Source of the DNA: Tupaia tana | Lineage: Eukaryota; Chordata; Mammalia; Scandentia; Tupaiidae | NCBI GenBank assembly: GCA_026018925.1 | Contig: JAKSZU010000007.1 | Coordinates: forward strand, 93,016,328 to 93,080,327 | DNA length: 64,000 bases | Direction: 5' to 3' | In this document: positions 22,966 through 32,868 of the stretch, in pieces | Position numbering within the stretch: the stretch's first letter is position 1 | Layout: each line of letters opens with the position of its first letter | Translations under genes and position numbers: made by a program | The notes under the pieces: model-generated | What the model was told of the DNA's origin: nothing | The model's input: only the letters and a program-made list of their open reading frames with translations | Database searches by the model: none

Positions 22966-23541
22966 GGGCTGGAGGCGGTGCCGCGCCCTTGCTCTCATTC
23001 ATTGGCTTCTTAGCTGCCTCTTCCCCTCCCCCCAGCCTGCTTTCTTTCTTTAGCGCTTCATTTTCCCGCCTATTTCTGCCTAGCCTCTTCTCCCCGCCCC
23101 CCAAGTCAGAGCACAGATGTTTTTGCACCTACGCCATACTGTAGTTATTAGAAAACGGACACATTTGAAAAACGTTATAAATCAGAAAAACTGCCCCAAA
23201 TTTTTCTGCCCGGTCCAAGTTACGCCCTGGCTTTTATTGAGTGGCTGACCAGCAAGAGAAGAGTTCACAGCTTCTTGTATGAGTTCAAACCGCAGAGGTG
23301 AGGGGTCCTGCGAGCCTGCGCCAGTGCCCGGCTGCCTTTGCCCGCGTGGTTCCTGGCCATGTCCTCCCTTCCATGCACTTCCCTCCCGGTTAAAGGCGGT
23401 TCCCATCCTCTTGTCAGGACCAGACCTCACACTTTAGTCTCGTCGGTAACCGGTTCTTGGGAACGGACGGTGTCTGTATTGCGGTGATTCTCAATCTTGT
23501 TGTTTTCAGGACTGTTTGCATTTATACACTATAGACGCCAG

Positions 23542-23851
23542 GATAACTTTTTCTTTTCTTTTCTTTTCTTTTTTTTCTTTTTTTTTTTTTTTTTTTGCTA
23601 TAGGGCGCGTGCGCTCGCCAGACAGACAGAGAGAGACAGAGAGATAGAAAGCAGGAAATCACCCCCCAGGGGGGATGTCCACGCCGCAATCCCTTCTCCT
23701 CCATTCTCCTCTCGGGATCTTGGGCACGCACGCACACGCGCCCGGCGTGAGTTTAAGCCGCCGGGTCCGGGACTCGAACCGCGGTCGACTACGTGGGAGT
23801 CCAGCGACATAGCCATTACGCTAACTGCTGGTCCCGATAACTTTTTCTTTT
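23542..23851 (-). mobile_element. Young SINE type L with 16-bp perfect TSD
   Basis: The element occupies 23558-23835, flanked by identical gataactttttctttt at 23542-23557 and 23836-23851. The head, B box ggttcgagtcc and CpG-rich body are intact. It has the diagnostic 'agatagaaagcagg' variant and differs from the copy at 28854-29123 by only two substitutions in the ~240-bp body. Confidence 0.95.
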
Positions 23852-23911
23852 ACCAAGAAAAGTGACTAACTCTATTAAAATGTACTGATATTGAATTTGT
23901 TTATTTTTATA

Positions 23912-24167
23912 TAATTTTTTTGCCATAGGGCATGTGCATTCCCTAGAGAGAGACGGAGACAGACAGAAGGGAAATATCCACCCCTTCCAAGGCCACACCT
24001 CAATCCCTTCTCTTCTGGCCTCCTAGGGGATTTTGAGCACACATGCCCACACACACATGCCTGGTATGATTTTCATGCCAGGGGGTCTGGGACTCCTAGC
24101 TGTGGCTGGTCACGTGGGAGTCCAGCAGGAGTCCAGTGTCTTAACCACTACATCACCTGCTGGCCCC
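23912..24167 (-). mobile_element. SINE type L, older
   Basis: Minus-strand head ggggccagcaggtgatgtagtgg. Contains a duplicated 'agtccagcagg' segment near 24120-24135. Confidence 0.75.
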
Positions 24168-24169
24168 CT

Positions 24170-24990
24170 GGGTTAGAATCTAAAATGGAGAAAATTGCAC
24201 AGTCTGGTGGTTCTCCAGACACTCCTGTTTAATTGAGTGAAGGTTTAGAACAGAGTCTACTGCATAGTAAGTACCCTATAAATGTAAGCCCGACTGGCTG
24301 CATGCTTTGCGGGGCACAGTGCAAAAGGAAAATGCAAAGTCCCTTCTTCAAAATGTGTTAAGAATTTCAAGAGGACAACAGATAGGGAAGTCCAGTTCAA
24401 AGTCCTTCCAAGCATGGGGTCTATCCCACCGCACAGGTAGCATGCCACGGAGCCCAAGATGTTAGCAGCTATTGTGACGATTACCTTGAGAAAGAATAGG
24501 AGTGAGGGGGCACACATATTTCCTCACCGAAATTGCTCTCCGACTCACATGTGAAGTACCCCACTGATCTTTTGTGCTTTAGGCTCCCAGAACCCAGAAC
24601 AAGTTGATGGTGGGAAGAGTAGAGAGAATGTGAGCTGCTTTCAGCAGCTGAGCCTGCGCCAGGCAGTTTACTGAGCTGCAGACTGCTGGGTAGGAAGGGG
24701 GACTGTAGACTGAGATGTTTTGGGAGTCCAGTGTTCTCTTACAAAAGTGTTGCCCACTGTGAAAAGTGGGCTGTGTGCATTTAGCTCTGAGTGCAAAACC
24801 AGGACTTGTAATCTTTTTGAAGGCCCAAATGTTAATCTCTGAAAATGGCCTGTTAGCACTATACCTCTTCTGGAAGAAATTATATTTTATTGCAATTTAT
24901 ATGTCAGAAACCACTTTCTTTGGGTCCTGTTTTCAGAACGTAACTATACGTAAATATGTAACTATATTTCCTGGATCCTTTCTTTTCCTT
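24170..24990. other. Intergenic, no recognised feature
   Basis: Mixed sequence without SINEs or recognisable coding similarity. Confidence 0.4.
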
Positions 24991-25199
24991 TAAAAAAATT
25001 TTTTTTAGCTTTTGTGATAGGTTGCATGTGCTCACCAAAGTGAGACAGAGACAAAGAGGAAGAGTAAGAAATCAGTCCCCAATGGGGATGGCCATACAGC
25101 AATCCCTTCTCCTCCTGCTCTTGGGATTTTAGGCACACATGCATATGCACCCAGCATGATTTTTTTAAAGTAAAGAAGTATTTATTCCATTTGACTTTA

Positions 25200-25383
25200 T
25201 TTATTTTTAAGAATTATTTTATTTAACTTATTTATTTATTTACTTATTTATTTATCTTTAATCTGACAACAGAAGGACAGAGAGAGAGAAAGTGAGAAAG
25301 CAAGCTGCCAGGTCTGGGACTCAAACTGTGGTAGACCATGTGGGAGTCCAGCATTCTTAACCATCATACTACCTGCTGGTCCC
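25200..25383 (-). mobile_element. SINE type S (first insert)
   Basis: Minus-strand order: head gggaccagcaggtagtatga, short body, long TAAA-like tail at 25200-25260. Confidence 0.75.
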
Positions 25384-25518
25384 TATTTATTTATTTTTTA
25401 ATTTGATGAGAGAGATTGTGAGAAAGTGAGAAAGCAAGCCGCCAGGTCCGAGACTTGAACTGTAGTTGGCCATGTAGTAGTACAACACCCTCAACCACCA
25501 CACCATCTGCCGGCCCCA
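25384..25518 (-). mobile_element. SINE type S (second insert)
   Basis: Tandem to the previous copy, with a shorter tail; the head at 25518 reads ggggccggcagatggtgtgg on the minus strand. Confidence 0.75.
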
Positions 25519-25619
25519 CCCCCAGCATGATTTTTAAGCTTCTGGGTCTGGGACTTGAACCGTGGAGTCAGATCCAGTGGGATCCAGTTGGATTACCCTC
25601 AGTGCCACCTGCTGGCCCT

Positions 25620-26195
25620 GAAACAGTTCTTTCTTGATTTCTGGGCAATAGCACACACACCATTCTCAGTGAGCCAGGCTGCTCTCTGGAAGGAGACTTG
25701 CAGAAATGAATCCCATGTGTTAAGTTAGTGGAATTATGAGCCTTTCGCCATAAGCAGACCCAAAGTCTTGAGTCAGTGCAACAGTAACTTTATTGGTACA
25801 TATGTTTCTTTCAGACAACTGCCATGGATAGTGCTAGGTGCTTTGTCTCTGTCTCCTTGGGCAGACAATCAGAAGCATGTTCATTTAACTTGTACTAAAG
25901 ACATGCCTGGTGTTTCCAATAAGCCTTATGACTCCAATGAGTAGGCATCGAGCTAGGTTCCTCAGACTAGAAGGACTCGGGGTTCTTGTTCAGACATTCC
26001 TTACTTGGGAGTTGGAAACTTAGCACATACATATACACACATAGAACACATGTATACACACTTGCTTCTGTGCAGGCTCCCAGTAGTTTTGTTCTGTGGG
26101 TGAATTCACAGCAAGTGCACACGTATGTTCATCATATTCCTGTGTGATCTATCCTAGTGTCTAGATTGCTACCTTGATTCTGTTTAAGGTAACAA
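25620..26195. other. Intergenic, no recognised feature
   Basis: Low-complexity CA-rich stretches near 26020-26070; otherwise nothing recognised. Confidence 0.4.
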
Positions 26196-26198
26196 TCA

Positions 26199-26447
26199 GA
26201 ACCAGCAGTTGGCGTAATGGCTATGTCGCTGGACTCCCATGTAGTAGACAATGGTTCGAGTCCTGGACCTGGTGGCTTAAACTCACCCTGGGCACGTGTG
26301 CGTATGTGCCCAAGATCCCGAGAGGAGAATGGAGGAGAAGGGATTGCAGTGTGGCCACCCCCACTGGGGGGTGATTTCTCGCTTTCTGTCTCTCTCTGTC
26401 TTTCTGGCAAGTGCTCACGCCCTATAGCAAAAACCTCTCCAAAAAAA
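26199..26447 (+). mobile_element. SINE type L
   Basis: Starts gaaccagcagttggcgtaat. B box ggttcgagtcc is intact; A/C tail. Confidence 0.88.
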
Positions 26448-26472
26448 CAAAACAAAACCAATAACTTGTTAT

Positions 26473-27018
26473 GGGACCTGTAGATGGCAGGTTACAGCAT
26501 GGTTACGTCATGGTTACATCACTGCACTCTAACATGGCTGACTGCGGCTCAAGTTCTGGACTCAGAGACTTGAAATTCACACCAGCGGGACCAGCAGTTA
26601 GTGTAATGGCTATGTCTCTGGACTCCCATGTAGTCGACCGCGGTTTGAGTCCCGGACCCGGCAGCTTAAACTCAAGCCGGGGCGCATGTGTGTGTGTGTG
26701 CCCAAGATCCCGAGAGGAGAATGGAGGAGAAGGGATTGCGGCGTGACCATCCCCCCTGGGGGGTGATTTCTCGCTTTCTGTCTCCCTGTCTGTCTGGTGA
26801 GCGCATGCGCCCTATAGCAAAAACCTTCCTAAGAAAAAAAAAAAAAAGACATTCACACCAGGTATGCGTGCATGTGTTCCCAAAATCCTGAGGGGGAAAT
26901 GGAGGAGAAGGGATTGAGGAGTGGCCATTTCCCTTGGGGGTCGATTTCTTGCTTTCTGTCTTTCTGTTTCTGCCTGTCTCTCCAGTGAGTACATGTGCCC
27001 TATAACAAAAATCTTTCA
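26473..27018 (+). mobile_element. Old SINE type L split by a younger copy
   Basis: The head part is 26473-26586 and the remaining body 26862-27018, which ends 'ccctataacaaaaatctttc'. The two parts are continuous once the insert is removed. Confidence 0.85.
26587..26850 (+). mobile_element. SINE type L nested in an older SINE
   Basis: Starts gggaccagcagttagtgtaa and ends in an A-rich tail. The TSD attcacaccag occurs at 26575-26585 and 26851-26861. Confidence 0.9.
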
Positions 27019-27039
27019 AAAAATAATTTGTTTAATCTT

Positions 27040-27230
27040 TTTTAAAGAAACATTTTGTTTCATGAGCGAGAAGAAGGAGAGAGAAGCACCAATGGTGGGG
27101 GCTTGTCCTGTGTGAGCCTCCTTCCCTAGTTCTCCAGATTCTCAGGATGCTGGGTGCCATCATGCATGCCCAGTGTGTCCTCAGGCCACCCAGGGGATCC
27201 AAACCCATGGCCACCCGATGGCTTCCAGCC
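27040..27230 (-). repeat. Probable old tRNA-headed SINE (type O)
   Basis: 'gagaagaaggagagagaagcacc' followed by 'ctgggtgccatcatgcatgcccagtgtg' resembles other divergent copies at 30515, 38785 and 55545. Edges uncertain. Confidence 0.35.
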
Positions 27231-27264
27231 TCACAGGGCACTTGTGTCACTACTGCGATAGCAG

Positions 27265-27437
27265 CTGGGCTGAGACACGTGCAGGGTCTCCCCATGCCAT
27301 GATCCTCCTGGCCCAGCCTCCTAGTTAGCCAGCACTGCCGGTGCACTACCTTGCCTGCTCCGGAAACCGGGCCTCCCGTGTGGCCCTAACCTTGTGCAGT
27401 GGCACCCTACCACCGTGCCACCATAACTGGGCCTCAC
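27265..27437 (-). mobile_element. Composite tRNA-7SL SINE, second copy
   Basis: On the minus strand a tRNA-like head (27437 to about 27360) is followed by an Alu-like module containing 'gcagtgctggctaactagga', 'ggctgggccaggaggatcat' and 'ggggagaccctg'. It appears to have one 7SL module where the 14.3-kb copy has two. Confidence 0.55.
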
Positions 27438-27577
27438 TTGTTATATGTTAGTCTTATTTAATGTCTTAAAATAAACCCTTTTTCTTAGCTATAAATGTTG
27501 TACATGTACTGTTAAAATTTTGGAAATAAATCTAATGAAAAGAAAACTCACTTTGATCCTCCCATTCAAATAAATTG

Positions 27578-27915
27578 CAGTTGGCCCTCTGTATCCATGG
27601 GTTCCACAGTCACAGATTCAACCAACCATGGATTGGAAGTATTTGGGAAAAAAATAGGCTGTATCTGTACTGAACATGTATAGACTTTTCTCTCATGTTA
27701 TTCTCTAGACAAGACAGTATAACAGCTATTTACATAGCATCTACATTGTATTAGGTATTAGGAATAATCTAGAGATGATTTAAAGTATCCAGGAGGATGG
27801 GAATAGATTATGTGCAAGAACTAGGCCATTTCATATATGGGACTTGAACATGGATAGATTTTGTTATCTGAGAGGGTTCTGGAGCCAGTCTCCCATGAAT
27901 ACTGAGGGATGACTG
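27578..27915 (+). mobile_element. MER2-like pogo/Tigger MITE
   Basis: Terminal inverted repeats CAGTTGGCCCTCTGTATCC at 27578 and the complement of CAGTCATCCCTCAGTATTC at 27915 bound about 340 bp. The interior has 'tgtactgaacatgtatagac' and 'ctagagatgatttaaagtat', as in the MER2/Tigger1 family. The TA target duplication is decayed on the left. Non-autonomous; no transposase frame. Confidence 0.85.
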
Positions 27916-27953
27916 TACTATTAAAACTTCGATATATTTCTATGCATTATTTA

Positions 27954-28202
27954 ATTTTTTTAGAGAGATTTTTGCTATAGGGCATGTGTGCTCATTGGAC
28001 AGAGACAGAGAGACAGAAAGCAAGAAGTCATCTCTGAGGGAGGATGGCCACACTGCAATCTCTTCTCCATTCTTCTCTCGGGATCTTGGGCATGCATGCA
28101 TACATGCCCAGTGTGAGGTTTAAGCCACTAGATGCAGGACTTGAGCTGCAGTCGACTACGTGGGAGTCCAGCAACATAACCATTACGCCAACTGCTGGTC
28201 CC
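27954..28202 (-). mobile_element. SINE type L
   Basis: Full length with head gggaccagcagttggcgtaa on the minus strand. B box decayed (agctcaagtcc). Confidence 0.8.
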
Positions 28203-28203
28203 T

Positions 28204-28304
28204 AGTCCAGTGTGTTTTCCAAGCCAACAAGTCTGAGATTTGAACTGCATGGCCACCCATATAGGATCTGGTGGTTTTAACCACTAGGCCACGGAGCTGG
28301 TCCA
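28204..28304 (-). mobile_element. SINE head fragment
   Basis: About 100 bp: minus-strand head tggaccagctccgtggccta, then an eroded B box. It probably is the older SINE into which the preceding copy inserted. Confidence 0.55.
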
Positions 28305-28315
28305 TACAACTTATC

Positions 28316-28598
28316 AGAAACTCAGTATAGGGACCAGCATTTGGTGTAATGGCTATGTTGCTGGACTCCCACATAGTCGACTATGGTTCAAGTCCTGGGC
28401 CCGGTGGCTTAAAATCATGCCGGGTGTGTGTGCATGCGTGCCCAAGATCCCGAGAGAAGAATAGAGGAGAAAGGATTGCAGCGTGACCATCCCCCCTGGG
28501 GGTGATTTCTCGCTTTCTGTTTCTGTTTCTTTCTGTCTTTCTGGCAATTGCACGTGCCCTATAGCAAAAACCTCTCCAAAAAGAAGAAACTCAGTATA
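28316..28598 (+). mobile_element. SINE type L with 14-bp perfect TSD
   Basis: The element is 28330-28584. The duplication agaaactcagtata is at 28316-28329 and 28585-28598. Confidence 0.93.
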
Positions 28599-28836
28599 TA
28601 ATATCATGCCTGGAGGACTCTAATTTCTCACCTTTTAGTATCTCCTGTAGTTCAAAAGACCATTAATCTGCTTTCAGCTCCTCATTTCCCAGGCAAGAAC
28701 ACTGAGTTCCAGATGGCGAAGACACACGCCAGCCCACACAGCGAGCGCGTGGGAGAGTTTGTTCTGGAGTAGAACTGCCAGCCAGTTGCTTGCATTTGAA
28801 CATTCTCTTCAAACTTCCTTTTGAAGGAAATTTATG

Positions 28837-29140
28837 AAGCCATTTATCCTTTTTTTTTTTTCTTTTTTTTTTGGAGAGGTTTTTGCTATAGGGCGCGTGC
28901 GCTCGCCAGACAGACAGAGAGAGACAGAGAGATAGAAAGCAGGAAATCACCCCCCAGGGGGGATGGCCACGCCGCAATCCCTTCTCCTCCATTCTCCTCT
29001 CGGGATCTTGGGCACGCACGCATACGCGCCCGGCGTGAGTTTAAGCCGCCGGGTCCGGGACTCGAACCGCGGTCGACTACGTGGGAGTCCAGCGACATAG
29101 CCATTACGCTAACTGCTGGTCCCAAGCCATTTATCCTTTT
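28837..29140 (-). mobile_element. Young SINE type L with 17-bp perfect TSD
   Basis: The element is 28854-29123. aagccatttatcctttt is at 28837-28853 and 29124-29140. Nearly identical to the copy at 23558-23835, with the same 'agatagaaagcagg' variant. Confidence 0.95.
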
Positions 29141-29172
29141 CAAAGACGTGTTTAGTTAAAATGAGATGACAA

Positions 29173-29343
29173 TTTAAAAAAATTTTTTGAGCGGTTTTTG
29201 CTACAGGGCGTGTGTGCTCGCCAGAGAGAGAGAGATAGAGAGACAGAAAGTGAGAAATCCGCCCCCGGGGGGATGGCCACGCCACAATCCCTTCTCCTCC
29301 ATTCTCCTTTTGGGATGTAGCCATTATGCTATCTGCTGGTCCC
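29173..29343 (-). mobile_element. SINE type L with internal deletion
   Basis: The 3' body runs to 'ttttgggat' and then jumps to 'gtagccattatgctatctgc', removing about 90-100 bp including the B box. Confidence 0.8.
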
Positions 29344-29359
29344 AACACACACGCGTTCA

Positions 29360-29900
29360 AGTGTGCCCTACAATGAGTTCTGACAGATTTATGCACATGA
29401 CAACAGTCATCACAATAAAGGCACAGAACATTTCCATTACCTCAAAAGCTTCCCTCATGGGGCCAGCAGGTGCTGTGGTGGTCAAGGGTGCCAGACTCCT
29501 ACATGGCGGACCACAGTTTAAGTACTGGACATGGCACTTGCTTTCTCACTTTCTCTCTCTTTCTGTCCCTTTCTGGTCAAACTAAAATACACAAATAAAG
29601 TTAAATAAAATTTTAAATTAGAAAGAAAAAGGTTTCCTTAGACCCCATCTCATTCATTGGTCCCAGGCCACCACTAATCCACTAATTTTCTTTTTTACTA
29701 CAAATTTATCTTCCTAGCATTTTATGTATAAGGGATAGATGTTTCCTGTGTGTGTCTGGCTTTGTTTTCTCAGCGTGTTTGTGAAATTAATCCACCTTTT
29801 ACATATATCTGTAATTCATGGTTTTTTTTTTTGCAGAGTCATATCCCATTTATGGTGTCATGGTTAATTGTCTGTATCTAATTGAATTTGGCTAAAAATT
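29360..29900 (-). mobile_element. L1 3' region fragment, split by a SINE
   Basis: 29360-29458 ('ggcacagaacatttccatta') and 29634-29900 ('gtgtctggctttgttttctc', 'gtgaaattaatccacc', 'cagagtcatatcccat') match the common complement of an old L1 3' UTR. Type S SINE 29459-29605 interrupts it. Confidence 0.65.
29459..29633 (+). mobile_element. SINE type S inside an L1 fragment
   Basis: Starts ggggccagcaggtgctgtgg; body 'cttgctttctcactttctc' then 'tggtcaaactaaaatac' and an A-rich tail. Confidence 0.85.
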
Positions 29901-29949
29901 ATTCTGAGAGTGCCTGTGAGCATAGTTTTGGATGAGATTAACATTTTCT

Positions 29950-30208
29950 TTTTTTTTTTTTTTTTAAGAGAGGTTTTTACTATAGGGTGTGTGCGCTTGC
30001 TGAAGAGACAGAAAGACAGAAAGCGAGAAATTACCTCCCAGAGGCGATGGCCATGCTGCAATCCTTTCTTTTCCATTCTCCTTTTGGAATTTTGGGTGTA
30101 CATGCACACGTGCCTGGCATAAGTTTCAAGCTGCCAGGTCTGGGACTTGAACCATGGTCAACTATGTAGGAGTCCAGCAACGTAACCATTATGCCATCTT
30201 CTGGTTCT
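29950..30208 (-). mobile_element. SINE type L
   Basis: Preceded by T17; minus-strand head agaaccagaagatggcataa. B box ggttcaagtcc. Confidence 0.85.
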
Positions 30209-30224
30209 AAGATGAACATTGTCT

Positions 30225-30472
30225 TTAAAATTTGCTGTAGGGTGCACATATTTACCAGAGAGAGGTGGGGAGACAGAGGTGATGGGAGCATAGAAGAGAT
30301 CACCCCCCAGGGGGGGATGGCCATCCCCAATCCCTTCCTCTATTCTCTTGGGATCTTGGACACACATGTACATGCACCTGGCATGTGTTTCAAGCTGGTG
30401 GGTCTGGGACCCGGACTATTGCAGTTGGTCATGTGGGATCCAGCCACCTTAACGCCATGCTACTGGCTGGCC
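30225..30472 (-). mobile_element. SINE type L, older
   Basis: Head caggccagccagtagcatgg on the minus strand, deletions in the B-box region. Confidence 0.75.
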
Positions 30473-30514
30473 TGCCTGTTTTTTGTTTTCTTCTTCCTTC
30501 TTCTTCTTCTTTTT

Positions 30515-30755
30515 CTTTTTAAAATTCATGATAGAGCATGTGTGCACATGCATGTGAGAGAGAGAGGTGAATACCCTCCACAAGGTTTAGCCGTGTTTCT
30601 TCCAGTCCTCCAGCCTGTTAGACCATGGACGCTTGCAGGCTTGCCCTGCGTGCTCCAGGCTGACTGGGCTGGGGTTTTACACTGTGATCATCAGTTTCTT
30701 TTGAGCAGTGCATTGCCACTGCCCCTGGAGCCGGCCCTTGGAGCCTGTTTTTATA
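30515..30755 (-). repeat. Old tRNA-headed SINE (type O)
   Basis: Starts 'atagagcatgtgtgcacatg' on plus, lacks the GC palindrome and ends 'gccactgcccctggagccgg'. It belongs to the older related family. Confidence 0.5.
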
Positions 30756-30774
30756 TGTCCTGCATACCAAAAAT

Positions 30775-31047
30775 AGGTTTTACATTCTATTCAAAGGGTT
30801 TTGCCACAGGGTGCATGTGCTCACCAGAGAGAAAGAGAGAGAGGGAAAATGAGAAGTCACCCTCGGTGGAGGGATGGCCATGATGCAGTCCCTTCTCCTT
30901 GGTTCTCCTCCTGGGAGTTTGGGCATGCATGCACTTGTGCCTGGTGTGATTTTCAAGCTGTGAGGTACAGTACTCAAACGGTCGTCGGCTGTGTGGGAGA
31001 TCAATGCTACAACCACTATGCTGCCTGCTGGCCCCAGGTTATACATT
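30775..31047 (-). mobile_element. SINE type L with imperfect TSD
   Basis: The element is 30787-31035; aggttttacatt (30775) and aggttatacatt (31036) flank it. Confidence 0.85.
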
Positions 31048-31140
31048 TTTAAATGGCTGAAAAAAAATGAAAGCAGATTGTTTATGTGTTTATCACCTGA
31101 CTTCCTACATTGAATGTAATTTCTTTGTTTTATATATCTT

Positions 31141-31358
31141 TTGTTCTTGCTATAGGATTTGTGCACTAGCCAGAGAGAAAAAGAAAGTGAGAATTTACCC
31201 CCTCGGGGGATGTCTGCGACACAATCCCTCCTCCTCTTAGGATTTTGGGCACACATGCATGTGCACCTGTTGTGATTTTCAAGCTGTTGGGTCCAGGACA
31301 TGAACCGCACAGCCAACCATGTGGGATCTGATGCCTTAAACTCCACACCACCTGGCCC
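31141..31358 (-). mobile_element. SINE type L, older
   Basis: Head aggggccaggtggtgtggag on the minus strand; shortened body. Confidence 0.75.
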
Positions 31359-31359
31359 C

Positions 31360-32160
31360 TTCCCGCCTTCTGCCCCTGAGCCGTCTGCCCCCCAAGATGG
31401 CGTTGGACCCCACAGAGCAGCATCTCAGACATGTTGAAAAAGATTTTTTCTTTTGGAGAGGTTTTTGCTACAGGGCGTGTGTGCTCGCCAGAAAGACAGA
31501 GAGAGACAGAGAAACAGAAAGCGAGAAATCATCCCCCCAGGGGGGATGGCCACACCTCAATCCCTTCTCCTCCATTCTCCTCTCGGGATCTTGGGCACGC
31601 ACGCACATGCATCCGGCGTGAGTTTAAGCCACCGGGTCCGGGACTCAAACCACGGTCGATTACATGGGAGTTCAGCGACATAGCCATTGCACCAACTTCT
31701 GGTCCTGAAAAACATGTTTTGATCCCTAAAGTAATGAGAGAAAAGGCCAGAGAGAGGTGTTCTGAACAAGTTCAAGATTTTACCAAGTGTCGCAAGGACT
31801 CTGGAATCCTGATGGCAGTAAAATGCAGAAAAGAAAATTCCGCATTGAGGGAACGTCTGGCTGCTTACTATAATGATCCAGCCTTTTATGAAGAAAGCAA
31901 AATGGAATATCTGAAGGAAAGGGAAGAATTCAGAAAAAGTAGAATTCCTACCAAGAAAAGGCTATCAAAGCTTCCCACAAGCATGTAGGCAACAACTCAA
32001 ATGCCACTCAGGAACTCTTAACGTTCATGGGCTTCATCTATAATATAAATCACCTGAGATAGTGGACTCAGATTATAATGTATTTGCTTTATCCTAATTA
32101 TGGAAATACTAATTTTATCTGAAATAAAGATTGTTTTTATTTTAAAAACACACAAAAAAC
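31360..32160 (+). pseudogene. CMC1: CMC1 processed pseudogene, interrupted by a SINE
   Basis: ATG at 31397 begins MALDPTEQHLRHVEKD. After the SINE the frame resumes with VLIPKVMREKARERCSEQ and continues to KRLSKLPTSM and a stop at 31986-31988. CMC1 is a mitochondrial twin CX9C protein involved in cytochrome c oxidase (COX1) assembly. The first CX9C (C-SEQVQDFTK-C) survives, but the last cysteine of the second is Arg (CRKENSALRER), and the later EEC is EES. No introns; AATAAA near 32123 and an A/C-rich end near 32140-32165 show retrocopying. Length otherwise equals the 106-aa parent. Confidence 0.93.
31435..31715 (-). mobile_element. SINE type L inside the CMC1 pseudogene
   Basis: The element is about 31445-31705; tgaaaaagat (31435) and tgaaaaacat (31706) are the duplicated CMC1 target. 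On the plus strand the SINE is open in the frame that continues into CMC1. Confidence 0.92.
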
Positions 32161-32189
32161 AAACAAAACCTCGACACCACCTGATGGCT

Positions 32190-32469
32190 CTAATGTAATT
32201 TATTTTTAATTTTTTTTGCTATAGGGCGTGTGCGCTCGCCAGACAGACAGAGACAGAGAGACAGAAAGCGAGAAATCACCCCCCCAGGGGGGATGGCCAC
32301 ACCGCAATCCCTTCTCCTCCATTCTCCTCTCAGGATCTTGGGCACGCACTCACACACTCCCGGCGTGAGTTTGAGCCACCGAGTCCAGGACTCGAACTGT
32401 GGTCGACTACGTGGGAGTCCAGCGACATAGCCATTTTGCTAACTGCTGGTCCCAGCCCTAATGTAATTT
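32190..32469 (-). mobile_element. Young SINE type L with 12-bp TSD
   Basis: The element is 32202-32457. ctaatgtaattt is at 32190-32201 and 32458-32469. CpG-rich body, B box agttcgagtcc. It inserted into a remnant of an older SINE head (32170-32189). Confidence 0.9.
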
Positions 32470-32489
32470 CTTACAAACAGGGACTTTAT

Positions 32490-32865
32490 TATTCACGACA
32501 GTGTAGTACGGCACAGCCTAATCTCCGGAACCCTTATGCGTTGCCGGTGGGAAGGTAAAACGGCGCGGCTGCTGGGAAACTGGACAGCCCCTCAATAGCG
32601 CATACATGGAGTTACCATGTGATGCAGCAGTTCCACTCCTGGGTATGTTCGCAAAAGAACGGAAAACAGTTGTTTGAACAGTGACTTGCGCTCACGTTTA
32701 TAACGGCACTATTCACAATAGTCGGAAGGTGGACGGAAGCCAAATGTCCATCACCCGATGAGTGGATAAATACGGTCTATTCATCCATGGAATATCAGGC
32801 AGCCAGAACGTAAATGAAGTACAGTTAAAGTGCTGCCATGCAGAGGAACTCCGAAAGCACATGCC
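32490..32865 (+). mobile_element. L1 ORF2/3' end fragment
   Basis: 'tgccggtgggaaggtaaaac', 'agttaccatgtgatgcagca', 'ttccactcctgggtatgttc' and 'tattcacaatagtcggaagg' follow the conserved L1 ORF2 C-terminal coding region. Frame broken. Confidence 0.88.
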
Positions 32866-32868
32866 TCA

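Larger units (their letters stand above)
25000..25618 (-). mobile_element. SINE type L interrupted by two type S SINEs
   Basis: The 3' half lies at 25000-25168 and the head half at 25519-25618. They are separated by two adjacent type S insertions. 'acccagcatgattttt' (left, about 25150) and 'cccccagcatgattttt' (right, about 25517) mark the insertion duplication. Confidence 0.8.

Noticed and set aside
30191..30883. 230-codon plus-strand open frame
   Set aside because: Made of three neighbouring SINEs read antisense; no protein family.
31431..31988. 185-codon frame as a functional SINE-CMC1 fusion gene
   Set aside because: It arises from SINE insertion in a processed pseudogene whose twin CX9C motif is already broken; no promoter seen.
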